Part shown: piece after piece, positions 15,246 to 27,000 of the stretch | Position numbering within the stretch: position 1 is the first letter of the stretch | Layout of the letters: each line of letters opens with the position of its first letter | Assembly (NCBI RefSeq): GCF_011075055.1 | Contig: NC_058139.1 | Span: forward strand, 1,084,501 to 1,148,500 | Direction of reading: 5' to 3' | Origin: Mangifera indica | Lineage: Eukaryota > Streptophyta > Magnoliopsida > Sapindales > Anacardiaceae | Length of the DNA stretch: 64,000 nt | Program-made: the position numbers and the translations under genes | Notes under the pieces: generated by a model | The model's input: only the letters and a program-made list of their open reading frames with translations | Database searches by the model: none | What the model was told of the DNA's origin: nothing

Positions 15246-16659
15246 TTAATTTGTTTCCCTCTACAATTTTCTTGTTTCATATTGAGAAGTTACATCAATG
15301 AAATAAGATCGTCCATTAGTTTTGCTTCTCTATCAGTTTATAGTTCCATTGCAAGTTGTTCTATATTCTGTTAATTGTGTCTCCATCAGTTTTGGTGGAA
15401 ATAGAATTCACTTGTTCCACCAGGGGACAAAGAAATTAAAGAAAACCAATTCCTTAAATATTGGGCTAGTAGTAAACCAATTCTATCAAAGCTTTTGGCC
15501 ATGATAAAAGTGAAATTTCTTTACTTGAAAGGTTGAGGATTCTGCTTATGTGAATTATATTGACTGGCATAGACTGATCGATAATTATGCAAGTCACTTT
15601 TATTTTAGGAAAGAATAATAGTAAAGTAACCTATCTTAATAGTATTTTATACTGTCAACGTACCGTTTATTTTGGATAAACAATAAGTCACATCCTTTGC
15701 AAACCAAAACATGTTTTATTGGTTATTTAAATAGTATTATTTTATTATTTTCAAATAATATGAAATATCTATACACATTTGACATTTCTCTTTATACTTT
15801 TTCAAATGTAAGATTTGTTTATAGATGTATCAAATTTATACATATAATATAATGTATTTTGAATTAGAGACAATCAAAATAATTAGATTATTCACTTATA
15901 TTAATGTATATGAGTATGTATAGATAAGTGAATTAATTTATATAGAGGTGAATTTTTTATGCACTGTTCAAGTATCTAGATCAATATTTAGCTCGATTTA
16001 AACATTCTCACTACATTAGTATCACAACACTAGAGCTTGTCTTGCTGATGAGTATTCTTCTTCTCTGGCAATTCAAATGAGCTAACCTTGATTAAGAGCT
16101 AGCCATATGATTCTGAAGTTGAAGCAAGTAATATTATTCTTTAGTGAACACATGTATAGGTATTGGATATAATGATTTCACCATCACCACCACCACAAGT
16201 TTCAGTGACCATCGAGCCACAACTCAGGCAAGACGGTTGTCTCGACTTTCTTTTCGAAAGCTTGTACGCATGTTAGTTCTTACCCTCTCTATCGTTCATT
16301 CATTAATTTGCCAGTTTAAGGCATATCTTTTATTGGAAAGGTTTTAACATGGACTAAATATATCCAGTAAAGTGAAAGGAGGGAAGAAATTATAACTGTA
16401 TATCTGTCCCCAAATCCACCAAGCTGCACCATGATTTTATTAGTCGTAGGCAGGAAGTTATATGTTGAAAGAGGAAAGTATAAAGAGTAGCTTCAACCAT
16501 GAGCAATGCGTGCTTCATTAATGGTGTCTTACGAACAGAGCTTTCGTAATACTTTTTCAGTACATGCACACCCGAAAAACACTGCAAATATACATTTATA
16601 AATATTTCGAGGCAAGAGCAGCTATAAGCTCCATATCCTTAAACCATAAGAAATAGCAC
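15246..16659. other. intergenic, no gene seen
   Basis: About 1.4 kb of 3' UTR and AT-rich DNA. A CACCATCACCACCACCAC-type short repeat lies near 16180-16200. Frames of 60-67 codons here show no recognisable similarity. Confidence 0.45.
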
Positions 16660-16985
16660 CTACCAAACTCATTTCAGTTCTCCTGTCTCCTCTTGATCAC
16701 CTCTAGCTCTTCAGCCGCTCATAGGAACACAATGTGCGAACACGCAAGCCTTGTAAATGGCTAGTGTTTTACTTCCATGACATAATTTACAATGGAAAGA
16801 ATGCAACTTCAGCCATTGTAAGTGCATCAGCTTGGGGCAACAGGAGTCTTTAATCCGGAAAAACCATTTTGGCAACGTAATTGCATGTGTTCGATGACTC
16901 TGTTACCTTAGACAACAATCTGCATTCAACCCCAGTTGAGCGTGCACAAAGGGCTTTAGTAATACGATAAGAAAGAACCTCCTCT
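16660..16985 (+). pseudogene. dirigent-protein pseudogene, N-terminal half
   Basis: The segment begins with a sequence nearly matching the signal-peptide region of dirigent gene 3 (the CTACCAAACTCatTTCAGTTCTCC word). It continues with [33 protein letters not shown], then a frame break, a [25 protein letters not shown] stretch with further indels, and then loses similarity after about 16985. The C-terminal half (NSTEHKG, GGTGDFF) is absent. At the DNA level it is close to dirigent genes 2 and 3, so it is a recent copy that was truncated and frameshifted. Confidence 0.85.
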
Positions 16986-18601
16986 CGATTCTATTGGTGC
17001 CTCTCAGTAGTCAATATTACAGAGCTCCTCTCTATTCTATTGGTGTATTTCAATTTTTGAGATTATCTCATTTAATCACAAAAGGGAATACGAATCTTCT
17101 AAACCAACAACATGCAGTAAAAGACAATTACAAATTTTATTCATCAGGGACAAGATTCAAGACAAAATTCTAACAAATATATATAAGATCGGCCATTTTC
17201 GTTTATATTGTTTCTTCTCTTTGGCTTCGATTTGCACATTAATAGTGAAATTTGAGTTGATAAATAAATAGTACGTTTGCTTACAATTTACAGGTTGTTC
17301 TTAATTTATTCTATGAATTGTGTCTCTATCAGTTTTATTGGTGGAAGTAATGGTTTCAACAGTGTATAAAACAACCAAACCTTATGTGTTTGTCTGAATT
17401 TCATCAGGATGCAAACTCGCAATATGACAAATATAAGAATATGTAATGTGTCTTTATTTAGTAGATTTTTCAATGTACCACCATCTGCACAGATTAAGTT
17501 GTTCCTAGTGTTATAATAGTAGAAATATGCTTTTGCCCTAGGAGACAAGAGCAATAAGCCCATTCCATGTTATTACTAATATGTCATACATATAATAAGA
17601 CAGGAACGCAACCTGACTAAACCAGAGCAAAAGGGCAATGAAGAAAAACAGTTAAACGAAAACAAATGAAAGATTAAAAATAGGGTAAAACCAAAGAAAA
17701 CTACATTAACAATCAAGATGAAGATTACAAAGATTATGTCGAGGACATGCTCTAGCTGTCTATATATCCTCACATGTACACCATCTTTTTCACTCCTCAC
17801 TGTAATATATCCATAAAGCTCTCTGTCATCCAGCTAATTCGGAGCCTTTGCCAACTTCCATTACCCAAATCTTACGGCAAGAATCACTACTGCCAGTCGT
17901 CTCATTCAAATCCAACTACAGCCTTTGCCTTATAGAGGGTTGACACCAGTAATAAAATAACCTTTGAGTTGACCATTAAAACTAATTTTGGAACCTTATT
18001 TGAATTGCTGATCTGAAAATGACTTGATGCCTCCAACATCACTCTCCATACCAAATAATAGAGATCGACGAGCAAAGGATTAAATTATGTCTTGCTTTGC
18101 AAATTTAGACTTTTCTTTGCCTAATTATTCAATCTTTTCACCTTTGAATCTTAGCTCTCTTAGAATCATTTAATTAATCTTTTTGATTTGGCATGAATAA
18201 TGTTTCCATCACTTTGCCATTATTAATTATCTATTGAAAACTCTATTTTCCAACCCATTGCACATGGTTGTTGTTTTATAATATAATTATGTTAGAATAC
18301 GCAAGGTTCATTTTCCATATTATATTTACAAATTTTTTATTAAAATTATCAAATCCGTGCGTTAGGTATGATTAAAATAATGAGTTATGATTACTTAGTG
18401 ATTTCTAGAAAGTAAGAACAAAATAATTAAAATAATAATAATGATAAAAAAAGATAACCTTTGTATTCAATATTAGTGAAATTCTAAACTTTTGTATTCA
18501 ATAATTATCAATAAAATTCTAATTAAAATAATCTTCTGCCACGGAGATCTTCATTATATATAAATACCAAATGAAAATTACTAGCCGGCCGGCTATGGAT
18601 A
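16986..18601. other. intergenic, no gene seen
   Basis: About 1.6 kb. Open frames of 74-85 codons on the minus strand (17306-17563 and 17576-17800) have low-complexity hydrophobic translations typical of AT-rich DNA and no recognisable family. Nothing else is supported. Confidence 0.45.
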
Positions 18602-18610
18602 TAAATAAAT

Positions 18611-20214
18611 GAGAAATTACAATAAATGCCTAAAACTAAAAGGTGTTAAGTGAAATTATCTAAAATTTTAAGAATTAAGCAAAAATGTCTTCAATTTGAG
18701 AAATAATTAAACTATCCTTATATATAAACCTCACATTTCCCATAAATTTACTATTTAAATTCAGAGAAAAATTCGGATATTTAATTGGTCTCTCAGGGTG
18801 CAACGGGTTTTCATCTTTTTCATTGATTTTTCGTATTTTTTGACAATAAAAAATGATACATAAGGATAATACATCATCTCACTTCTTGTTTGAATCAATT
18901 TATTGTTAGGAGTATTGAGATTTGAGAGAGATTTTGAGGTTTAAATGTTTTGGATTCCGATTTTTAACAATGCATAAAATATTTTGATTCTTGGTTGTTT
19001 TGCTTGAATTTCTTGAGGGGTTTTATATTATTAGATGTGTAGATTTGATTTGTGTTGAAATTAGAGGCTGAAATGACGATTTTTAATCAAAAAATGGGTT
19101 AAATCTATCAACGTTACGGTAATCTCCCACGGGCACCCGTGGGGTGAGGGAAAAATTTAGCGTTTTCAAAATTTTAAGGAGAGGGGGAAGAGGGGGAGAT
19201 CCACAGGGGTCCGTGGGAAATTTTACACTGAACCATGGGACAGTCTGTGAAAACCATGGGTTGAGTGAAAATTGATTTTTTTTTAAACTATAGAGTATGT
19301 AGAAGACAAACTTTGAACGATCATAACTTCTGATCCGAGAAGAGTTATGAGGTCTGTAATATATCAGCGCGAAGCTCGTTTTGAGCTCTATAACAACAAC
19401 TAGCCTCACCGGTTGCACCCAATTTGGAGGCCCAAATAAAACTATTTTAGTGTTATTATGTAATTTTTTTGTTTTACTAAATTTAAGATTTTCGATTTTT
19501 ATGATTTTGAGCTTGTTTATAACCGGGCTAGAGTTTTTTGGTATGTAGTTTTAAATTTGATATTTATCTCTTTAGTTTTGTGCTTTTGTAGATACGTTTT
19601 ATGATGTAATTACTAAATTTTAGATCAATTTTTCGGTTTTCTTATTCCTAAAAATGTGTAATTTTCAAAATTTAGATATGTTTTTTTAGATTTTCGAGTG
19701 ATTTTTTTATTGTTGACATTCTAAGGTATTTCAATATATCTATTTATTCTTAACATGTTATTTAAATCTTTTATATATTGTATAATATCAAAATGCCCTC
19801 CATATTTTTTAACATTTCATTTAACCTCTAAATTATTATCAAATATTCAAATGCTCCCTTTATATGACATACAAACTAGATTTAACAAATAAAATTAAGT
19901 TTTGAGTTAAGATTCATATAAATATTTTTTTTCACAAATTGATTTTTTTTATTCGAATTTAGAAATACGAACTTCTTTCTCTCGAACAAACCTGTAGTAA
20001 TTGATATTAAGTAAAAATGAGAGTGAGAGTGAGTGTTTAAGTGATATAAAAAGTGTATGCAATGAGAGTGAGAGTGAGAGTAAGAGAGTTTGTATAGATG
20101 TGGTAAAGGGTAATTTTGGTATTTAAAAAAAAATAGGGCATTTTGCTTAGGAATAGGAAAAATAGACATTTTTACTTAATAAAAAGGTAAAATGGTCATT
20201 TAATTTAATTTCCC
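18611..20214. mobile_element. probable Mutator-like non-autonomous element, about 1.6 kb
   Basis: The ends are imperfect inverted repeats of roughly 90 bp (left begins GAGAAATTACAATAAATGCC, right inverse begins GGGAAATTAAATTAAATGAC; both share TTAAGT and TAAGCAAAAATG blocks at matching positions). The element is flanked by a 9-bp direct duplication TAAATAAAT at 18602-18610 and 20215-20223. Nine-base duplications with long inverted ends indicate the Mutator superfamily. The duplication is AT-only, so chance is less unlikely than for the 3.7-kb element. The interior holds an unrecognised G-rich region near 19120-19220 and a 111-codon minus-strand frame (19083-19418) without known similarity. 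A GAGAGTGAGAGT repeat sits near 20010-20095. No transposase is visible. Confidence 0.6.
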
Positions 20215-20223
20215 TAAATAAAT

Positions 20224-21757
20224 AGCCAGAATTGATTAACAACCAAAAGATAATGGAAGACCATGAGCACTCGGATCTCTTCATGTATGTATTGTAAATA
20301 GAGTAATGATATGTGCATATATTTTTTATATCTTATTAATGATGTGTCATTATATAATTTGGTGTTATATTATCTTTAATTAAAAAATCATTCAATCATA
20401 TGATAACATATGATTTATGTACGTATAGTTTTTGTTGTTGTAAATAAAATATGAATGAGGGAAGATATCTTAAGGAATTAACATGCAATATAAAATAAAA
20501 TTAGTGCTGTTCAATATGCAATCTGATCATGTGAGGAAACAGAATCTTTAAAACAATAGATTCAAAGAAAGAAGAGAATTAAGGGTAAGAAGAGGGTTTT
20601 TTTTTTTTTTTTTAAAATTTAATTTGTATAGAAACATCTCCTAAAACACTCAAACTGAAATCGAACTTGTTCTTGTTTGGTTTGTTGAACTCATAGTTTA
20701 ATTTGAGTATAATATAAACAAATTTTTAAAAGTTCAAAATCTTGCACTTAAACATCTAAAATCTTACTTCAACTTTGAATATAAAAGAGTAATGGGTAAA
20801 ATATATAAATTATGAAATTTAATTATAATTTTTTAAATTAAATTCAAATTAGTAGCTCTTATCTTAAGCTCGAACTTGAGATTATAACTCTCAAGTTCAT
20901 CGAACTTGAATTTTAAATAAATCAAATTCAACTAAGTTCAAACTTAATAATACTTTAACTTGGTTAGGCTAAATTGCAACCTTATTTTTAACACAATAAT
21001 AAAATTTAACTTAACTAAATAAATTAAAGCAAGACTTAATTATATATTACTGAGTGTTTAAATTTAAAAAAAAAAAAACACCCAAACAAGGAACTATTTA
21101 ACTACTGATGGAATTGAATCTCTAAATCAAGCTAGTGGTTGTCTTGTCCTCCTCCACAGTATCCAGTCAAACTCCTAACATTATGCTATCCACAAAAATA
21201 AATCAATCCAATTCAAATCCATGCAATTTTGATTGGACTGAATCGCAATTTTGAAATTCTTTTGTTATAATATTATTGTAAGGTACAACCAACTTACGTT
21301 ATTTTAATGTACAATTAACTAATCTAAATTTCTCCAAAATAGAATGATTTGTAAAAATATATAATCTTCATTTCCTTGTGTATAAGCAATAAAACTTCGT
21401 AAAAGTTTTATAATCCGGGTATTGCTTGCGTTGGATAGCTTGGTCCGATTCAACTCCTTTTGCATGGACTTGATCCGGTTCTTGAATGAAATTTGACTCT
21501 CTTCCAATTGGCTCCTCTTGCTTGAGATAATTCTGCAACTTGTATTATACAACTCTATCTGGATAGAGCTGCCCTCGTTCTTGCCTCGAAAACTGACTTT
21601 CTTCCCATAATTGGCTGCACGTTCCACCAGATAATTTTGCAACTTAAATTATTCAATTCCATTTGCATAGAATTGGTGAAAAAAAAGAATTGACCCACTC
21701 TTGGAGGTGATCAAGATCGAGGAGTGGCGCGATGGCCATCTACCCACTTTACAACAG
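20224..21757. other. intergenic, dispersed repeat copy and unassigned frame
   Basis: It contains a T homopolymer of about 20 at 20598-20616, and a degenerate roughly 350-bp repeat at 20640-20990 (GAACTTGA, AGTTCAAA, TTCAAATTAG words) similar to one at 31020-31480. A 107-codon minus-strand frame at 21319-21642 spans an imperfect tandem duplication of about 100 bp (ACAACT-like and GATAATT(C/T)TGCAACTT words at about 21500-21650). The product is not recognised and is probably repeat-derived. Confidence 0.45.
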
Positions 21758-21765
21758 TATAAATA
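21758..21765 (+). promoter_or_regulatory. TATA box of dirigent gene 3
   Basis: TATAAATA lies 85 bases upstream of the ATG at 21843, the same spacing as in the other two intact dirigent genes. The in-frame ATG at 21732 lies upstream of this box. Confidence 0.7.
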
Positions 21766-21842
21766 TAATGAAACCCCACATCCGATCCTCAAGGCATACA
21801 TTTCTTGCATATCTATCACAGAAATACTGGGAAAAACAAGAA

Positions 21843-22391
21843 ATGGAATCTACCAAACTCCTTTCAGTTCTCCTTTGTCTCCTTCTGATCTTCTCCACCT
21901 CTTCGGCTAAAAAGAAACACAAGCCTTGTAAAACCTTCGTGGTCTACTTTCATGACATACTTTACGACGGACAGAACAGGGACAATGCAACTTCGACAAT
22001 TGTAGCTGCACCGGCTTGGGCCAACACCACTATCTTGGCCGAAGAAAACCATTACGGCGACATAATTGTGTTCGATGACCCGATTACATTGGACAACAAT
22101 CTGCATTCAAACCCAATCGGACGTGCACAAGGGATTTATTTATATGACGGGAAAAAAACCTTTAGCACTTGGTTTGGCTTCTCTTTTCTGTTCAATTCTA
22201 CCGAGTACAACGGCAGATTAACCATAGCCGGGGCCGATCCGTTCTTGGAACCGACTAGGGAAATTCCAGTGATCGGAGGAACCGGTGAGTTCTTCATGAC
22301 TAGAGGAATTGCCACCTTCTTTACTGATGCCTTTGAGGGGACTGTATACTTTAGGGTTCGTGTTAATATTACTTTGTATGAATGCTGGTGA
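21843..22391 (+). CDS. dirigent protein 3
   Basis: Single exon, 182 residues from the ATG at 21843. The signal peptide is LLSVLLCLLLIFSTSSA, with probable cleavage after residue 21. The barrel shows [90 protein letters not shown] and terminal TLYECW. Differences from its neighbours include GGTGEFF for GGTGDFF and STEYNG for STEHKG; these are conservative and appear functional. Several N-x-S/T sites fit a secreted glycoprotein. The start is set by the TATA box and by the DNA-level match of the signal-peptide region with the pseudogene at 16660. Synteny suggests descent from the same locus as Arabidopsis DIR5. Confidence 0.93.
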   Translation: MESTKLLSVLLCLLLIFSTSSAKKKHKPCKTFVVYFHDILYDGQNRDNATSTIVAAPAWANTTILAEENHYGDIIVFDDPITLDNNLHSNPIGRAQGIYLYDGKKTFSTWFGFSFLFNSTEYNGRLTIAGADPFLEPTREIPVIGGTGEFFMTRGIATFFTDAFEGTVYFRVRVNITLYECW

Positions 22392-23029
22392 TTTGTTTGC
22401 CTTTTTCGATTCAAGTTTTTAGTGTTTCCTGTTGGATTTAATTTTCAAATTAGTAATGATCATGCATAAGAATAAATGATAGTGTATTTGTTGTTATTTG
22501 TTATTCATGTATTCATAAAGGATAATAAATATATGTTCTTTGCTTTCTTTTACATTACTTTTCGAGAAGTTGATGTTTAATTATTTATAGATGCAAGTAG
22601 TAATGCAGAATCTGTTAGTCCTCAGAGGCTCATCTATTAATTTCAACCACAGCAGCCTTGGATCAGCTTTGGTTTACCGTTTGTGATATACAGGTGAACT
22701 AGATCATGATCCAAATTCAGTTTGTGTTATAATTTCAAGTGTAAGGTATGCAGGGGTGAATTTTAATACGAGCCCAATCAAACTGAGTTTAGGATCAGTT
22801 TGAATCTGTAATACTCAGTTCGAACTTAAACTTATTTGAATTGATATACAATGTCACTAAATGATTGTTAAGAAGTAAACAATATTATCAAGAAGATAAA
22901 CAATATCATTGATGAGATAAACAATATCATTTAATAGATAAAGAAACTGATTTCGAACCAAATAGTAGATTTGAACCAAGCCAATTTGGATTGGATCCAC
23001 CTTGAAGACTACGCATTCTCAAGGCACCT
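22392..23029. other. intergenic with a dispersed repeat
   Basis: After the dirigent 3 3' UTR, about 22750-22990 carries the same degenerate repeat seen near 13440-13690: AATGTCACTAAATGATTGTTAA-like words and reiterated AAACAATAT(T/C)AT units. No gene is supported. Confidence 0.5.
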
Positions 23030-23560
23030 CTTATCAGGAGGATGGAACAAAATATGAAATAGGCGGGCCCCTGTATTTCGAATTTAAAGAAGAAGAAGCA
23101 TCACCATGAACTCAAAATCCTTGCGCATACACTACTCAAAGTGAACCGCCTCCCTGAAGAAAGGCTAAATGGAAGACTCTTCGATCCCTCTGATTCGCAC
23201 CCCTTGACCGGTCTAGTGCCATGGACCTCCGCTACGAACGCGGAGAATTGCGATGGGAATTATGATGCCTGCTTGTCTTGTTGACCGATAGCCACACCTA
23301 TACATTTAAGCAAGCACTCTCGGTGATCGTTTTTCGTGGCTTATACCCTCTCTCACGAAGAAGGGGTTGAAAGAGACTTTCCCAACGATTTTAGGTGAAT
23401 GTGTGAACCGTGATACGGTGATGGAGATTTGCTTGGAGCTTCAAAGCCGTTTTTGCGAGCTCCGACACACCCTAAATCTGGTGGGCTTTTTCCTGTTCCT
23501 CGGGGGTTGCATTAGATGCCCAGGCGTGAAGGAAGGCATTCCCCTGCACCGGAAAGGATG
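23030..23560. other. GC-richer segment, candidate organelle-DNA insertion
   Basis: About 530 bases with near-even base composition in strongly AT-rich surroundings, with an abrupt change at both ends. Its texture (AGAAGAAGAAGCATCACC, ACCGGTCTAGTGCCATGG, TGAACCGTGATACGGTGATG) resembles plant mitochondrial intergenic DNA. The open frame 23367-23561 is unrecognised. No known organelle gene was identified, so this is only a suspicion of a nuclear mitochondrial insertion; a GC-rich repeat is an alternative. Confidence 0.3.
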
Positions 23561-24022
23561 AAGTCATAACTAAAACTGTTTTATTGACAAATGGGTATCT
23601 TAGTGTTAGTTTTGAAATGTTTGGTAATTGGCTGAATGTTTTATTACACCTTAGGTAGATCATGGTGAGTTCCCCATTCAACCCTTTTACACAAGTCGGC
23701 TTGTCGTTTTTCTCTAAACTGTAGCTAACCGTAAAAATGGGACGGTTTCTCAAGTAACGAACGACTTGTAGTTTGATCTCTTAGCAGGTAAACGACAAAT
23801 CGCTCAAATATTAACTAGCTAGCCGACTTGTCATCCTCAATGGAACATCCAGGAAAGTTATAGTTATGGTGGCGAAAGCACGCAAGTTTGGTAAGTAGAT
23901 AAAGGCAGAAAAAGTATTGGCGCTATACACAGAGAGCTTATCTTTCTATCTTCTATGTATTGACTGTTAGAGAAAGAAACAAACAGAACCGAAGGTCCGG
24001 AGTACGTGGGAGTGTGAAAGCC

Positions 24023-27000
24023 ATGCGAAGCTCAACGCTCTCATGGAGCGTTTTGAAGGCGCACTATTTGCCTTCATCTCCTAAACCTTCAAAATCTCGT
24101 AATGCCCATTTCTTTTCTTTCAACCTTTTCTTCAAGAAGCACTCTTCAAAGTTCTGTCTTCGCAACCCAAGTCTTATTTTTTCCAGGTATGTCTACTGAA
24201 TTTCGTAAATTCAAGAGCTGAATGAATCGTTTAGTTAAAAATTGAAATGGCAAGGCTTTTTATGCAGAGACTCCGGGCAATGGTGTGAAAACAGAAGTGA
24301 GGAGTGGCTTGGGCATTCTCTGCCGAAAGTGTTAGAAAATCAGGATGTCCTTGTAATATTTCTTGGCAAATTACAATAAATTTTGCTACAGATTTATAGA
24401 GAAATGTAGAATTCTTTTTGGATATTAACTGTAGTGTGCGATTTGAACAAATAGTGTTTATGAATTTTGCTGTTGACGGTTGGTGCGAGTGACTAATTGA
24501 TGGTTTTTTTAATAATTGACCCACTATTTCTAAACCCAGTTAGAAAATTTTGAATTTTGATTTACGTTTCCTTAATGTAAAATGAATGTAAACTTTTGAG
24601 CTATTAGTCTATGGTTTGATGTTGATCTGCTGCTTGGTTCTAGTAAGATCGTTTCCCACCATAATTTCAGTTTAGGTTTAGCATGGAATTTGACTAATCG
24701 TGGAACTGAGATTTGGTAGAGAACTCATGGCTTCTTAATTATTTGGACCATGTCTTCTAGTTCTGTGCTTGATTTTGGTGAGAAATGGTTCTTAAAATTC
24801 TCTGAAGGTTCAATTGCACACCCCAATGCTTGTGATATTTATTAGTTGAATCAGTTAACCGACTAGTCTGTGACTTCTACTTGCTGCTGTTGTTGACTTA
24901 ATGCACGTTCACTTTCTTTTTGTGATTGTTTTTCAATGGGTGGGATTACATTTTGATGCAGGAAGTTAGGTACACTGATTGCAAGACTTGTAGTGCGACA
25001 GGAAAGTCAATACCCAACCTGGATCTTTCTTATTTTTTAGATTATTTGCACACAAAGAATAGCTCGAGAAGGGAGTATCACATAGCTACAGATATCATAT
25101 CTTCTTGTTCATCATTTGGTAGTATCATGAAGTTCATGATGCTGTTTGGATCGCTAACGCTTCAAGGATCTCAACCGGCAATTGCTGGTACAGACTTTAG
25201 CAGTGGGTTGCAGTCAATTCCTTATATTGGAGACCTTGGTGATATTTTCACAGGTTTTGCTTCAGTTAGGAAATCTCCCTGTAACTTCTATAACTGATAT
25301 TTTTATCGTTGCACTAAGCCTGAATACACTTTTCATTTTCTCAACCTAGAGATCTTAGTTGAACTTAAGTTGCCCTGTTATTTTAACAAATATATGTATG
25401 TCGAAAATATTTATTAGACTTATAAGTATGAAGATTGAAACTCACATTACACAAAATCAATTGGCTTGTGTTAAGTTTCATTCCACACACTTATATATCA
25501 CTCATTTTACTCAAGTTGAGTAGATGTGAGACTCTTTTTATTTCTTTTTTTATTTGAGTCTTCAACACCCCCACTTAAATATAACCACCTAAGTTGTTAG
25601 ACCTACCTTTTGGCTCAACCAGTTTTGACTGGGTGCGTTATCACTTGTATTCAGAAACACTTTAGGCTAGGTCTGCCGTTTAGCTGAGTGCGTTATCACT
25701 TATATCCAAAAACACTTTAAGCTAGGTCTGCCGTTTAGCTGGGTGCGTTATCACTTGCATCCAAAAACGCTTTAAGCTAGGTCTGCCGTTTGGCTCATAC
25801 TCTAATACCATATCGAAAATATATATAGCGTCGTTTGTAATATATTTTCGGCATAGTATCAGAGCACAAACCAAATGGCAGACCTAACAGTCTAAAATAT
25901 TTCTGGATACAAGTGACAACACACTCCGTCAAAACCGGTTGAGCCAAAAAGCAGGTCTAACAACCTAAGTAGTTATATTTAAACGGGGGTGTTGAAGACT
26001 CAAATAAAAAAAGAAAGAAAAAGAGTCTCACATCTACTCAACTTGAGTAAAATGAGTGGTCTATAAGTGTGTGGATTGGACCTTAACACAAGCCAATTGG
26101 TTTTATGTAATGTGAGTTTCAATCTTCACAATTGTAAGCCCAATATATATTTCCGACAATGTATTTAGTTGGGCACACTTAAGCTAATGATTTCATCCGC
26201 AATTTTCGTTCTCAAAGTATCCGTTGCCTTTCATTTTCAAATTTGCACTTCTGATCAAGAGAGAAGATGTTGCTTGTTAACAGCAACCCACACTAGATAT
26301 TTTCTATGATTAGATCATCAGTCATATTTCTAGTGATAATTTATTTCATTAATCTTAAGCTTTATACAATTCTGGCAGTAAAATAATATGTAATATAATC
26401 TCAAGCATTCAGCATTTTCGAGTGACTTTGATGCATGCTGAGTGGCAAACATTGACTTTCTATTTCTTTGCAATGTATAACAAAAAATGGTAGTTTAAAT
26501 CTAATCATCATAATATTAATCAAGTCCTCTGATAGGATGCCCTGCCAAATGAGTATGACACTCTTTTTTTCCCTTCTACTACAATCATTTTCTTCACAGT
26601 ATTTGCAACTCCAACAGCTGACATTGTCAATTCACCTCTTTCTGATGCAGGCATTCTTGCTCATCTTCTTTTCAGAACTGGGAGATAAGACCTTTTTCAT
26701 TGCAGTAAGAGTCATCATTTACACAAAGTATAATTGAGAATTTATGCATGTGAGAATTTGAGAATTTATGATTTTCTGTATTTTTCCACTTGATCAAAAC
26801 GTAATTTCATTCCTTATTGAGAGAATTTATGACATCACATGCTTTTCCATCCAGTCCTCATTTACTAAGTATAGAAGTGGAATCACTATCCTATTTCATC
26901 TTTAGTCTTCTGCAAGAATTCAGTTAATCAAAAAATATATATAATCATTCAAGAACTGACCTTAATCTTAAAAGAAATTCTTTGAGTGGATGTCTATTTC

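Noticed and set aside
19083..19418. 111-codon minus-strand frame
   Set aside because: It lies inside a probable Mutator-like element and has no recognised family.
21732..21842. Upstream extension of dirigent 3 by 37 codons
   Set aside because: The ATG precedes the TATA box at 21758; a good signal peptide starts at 21843.
24962..24969. Acceptor at 24961 for PAM71 exon 2
   Set aside because: It is a better-looking acceptor but puts exon 2 out of frame with exon 1; using 24969 keeps frame and a normal family length.
25631..25795. CRISPR-like regularly spaced repeats
   Set aside because: The units are directly contiguous without unique spacers, in plant intronic DNA, and belong to a mobile element.
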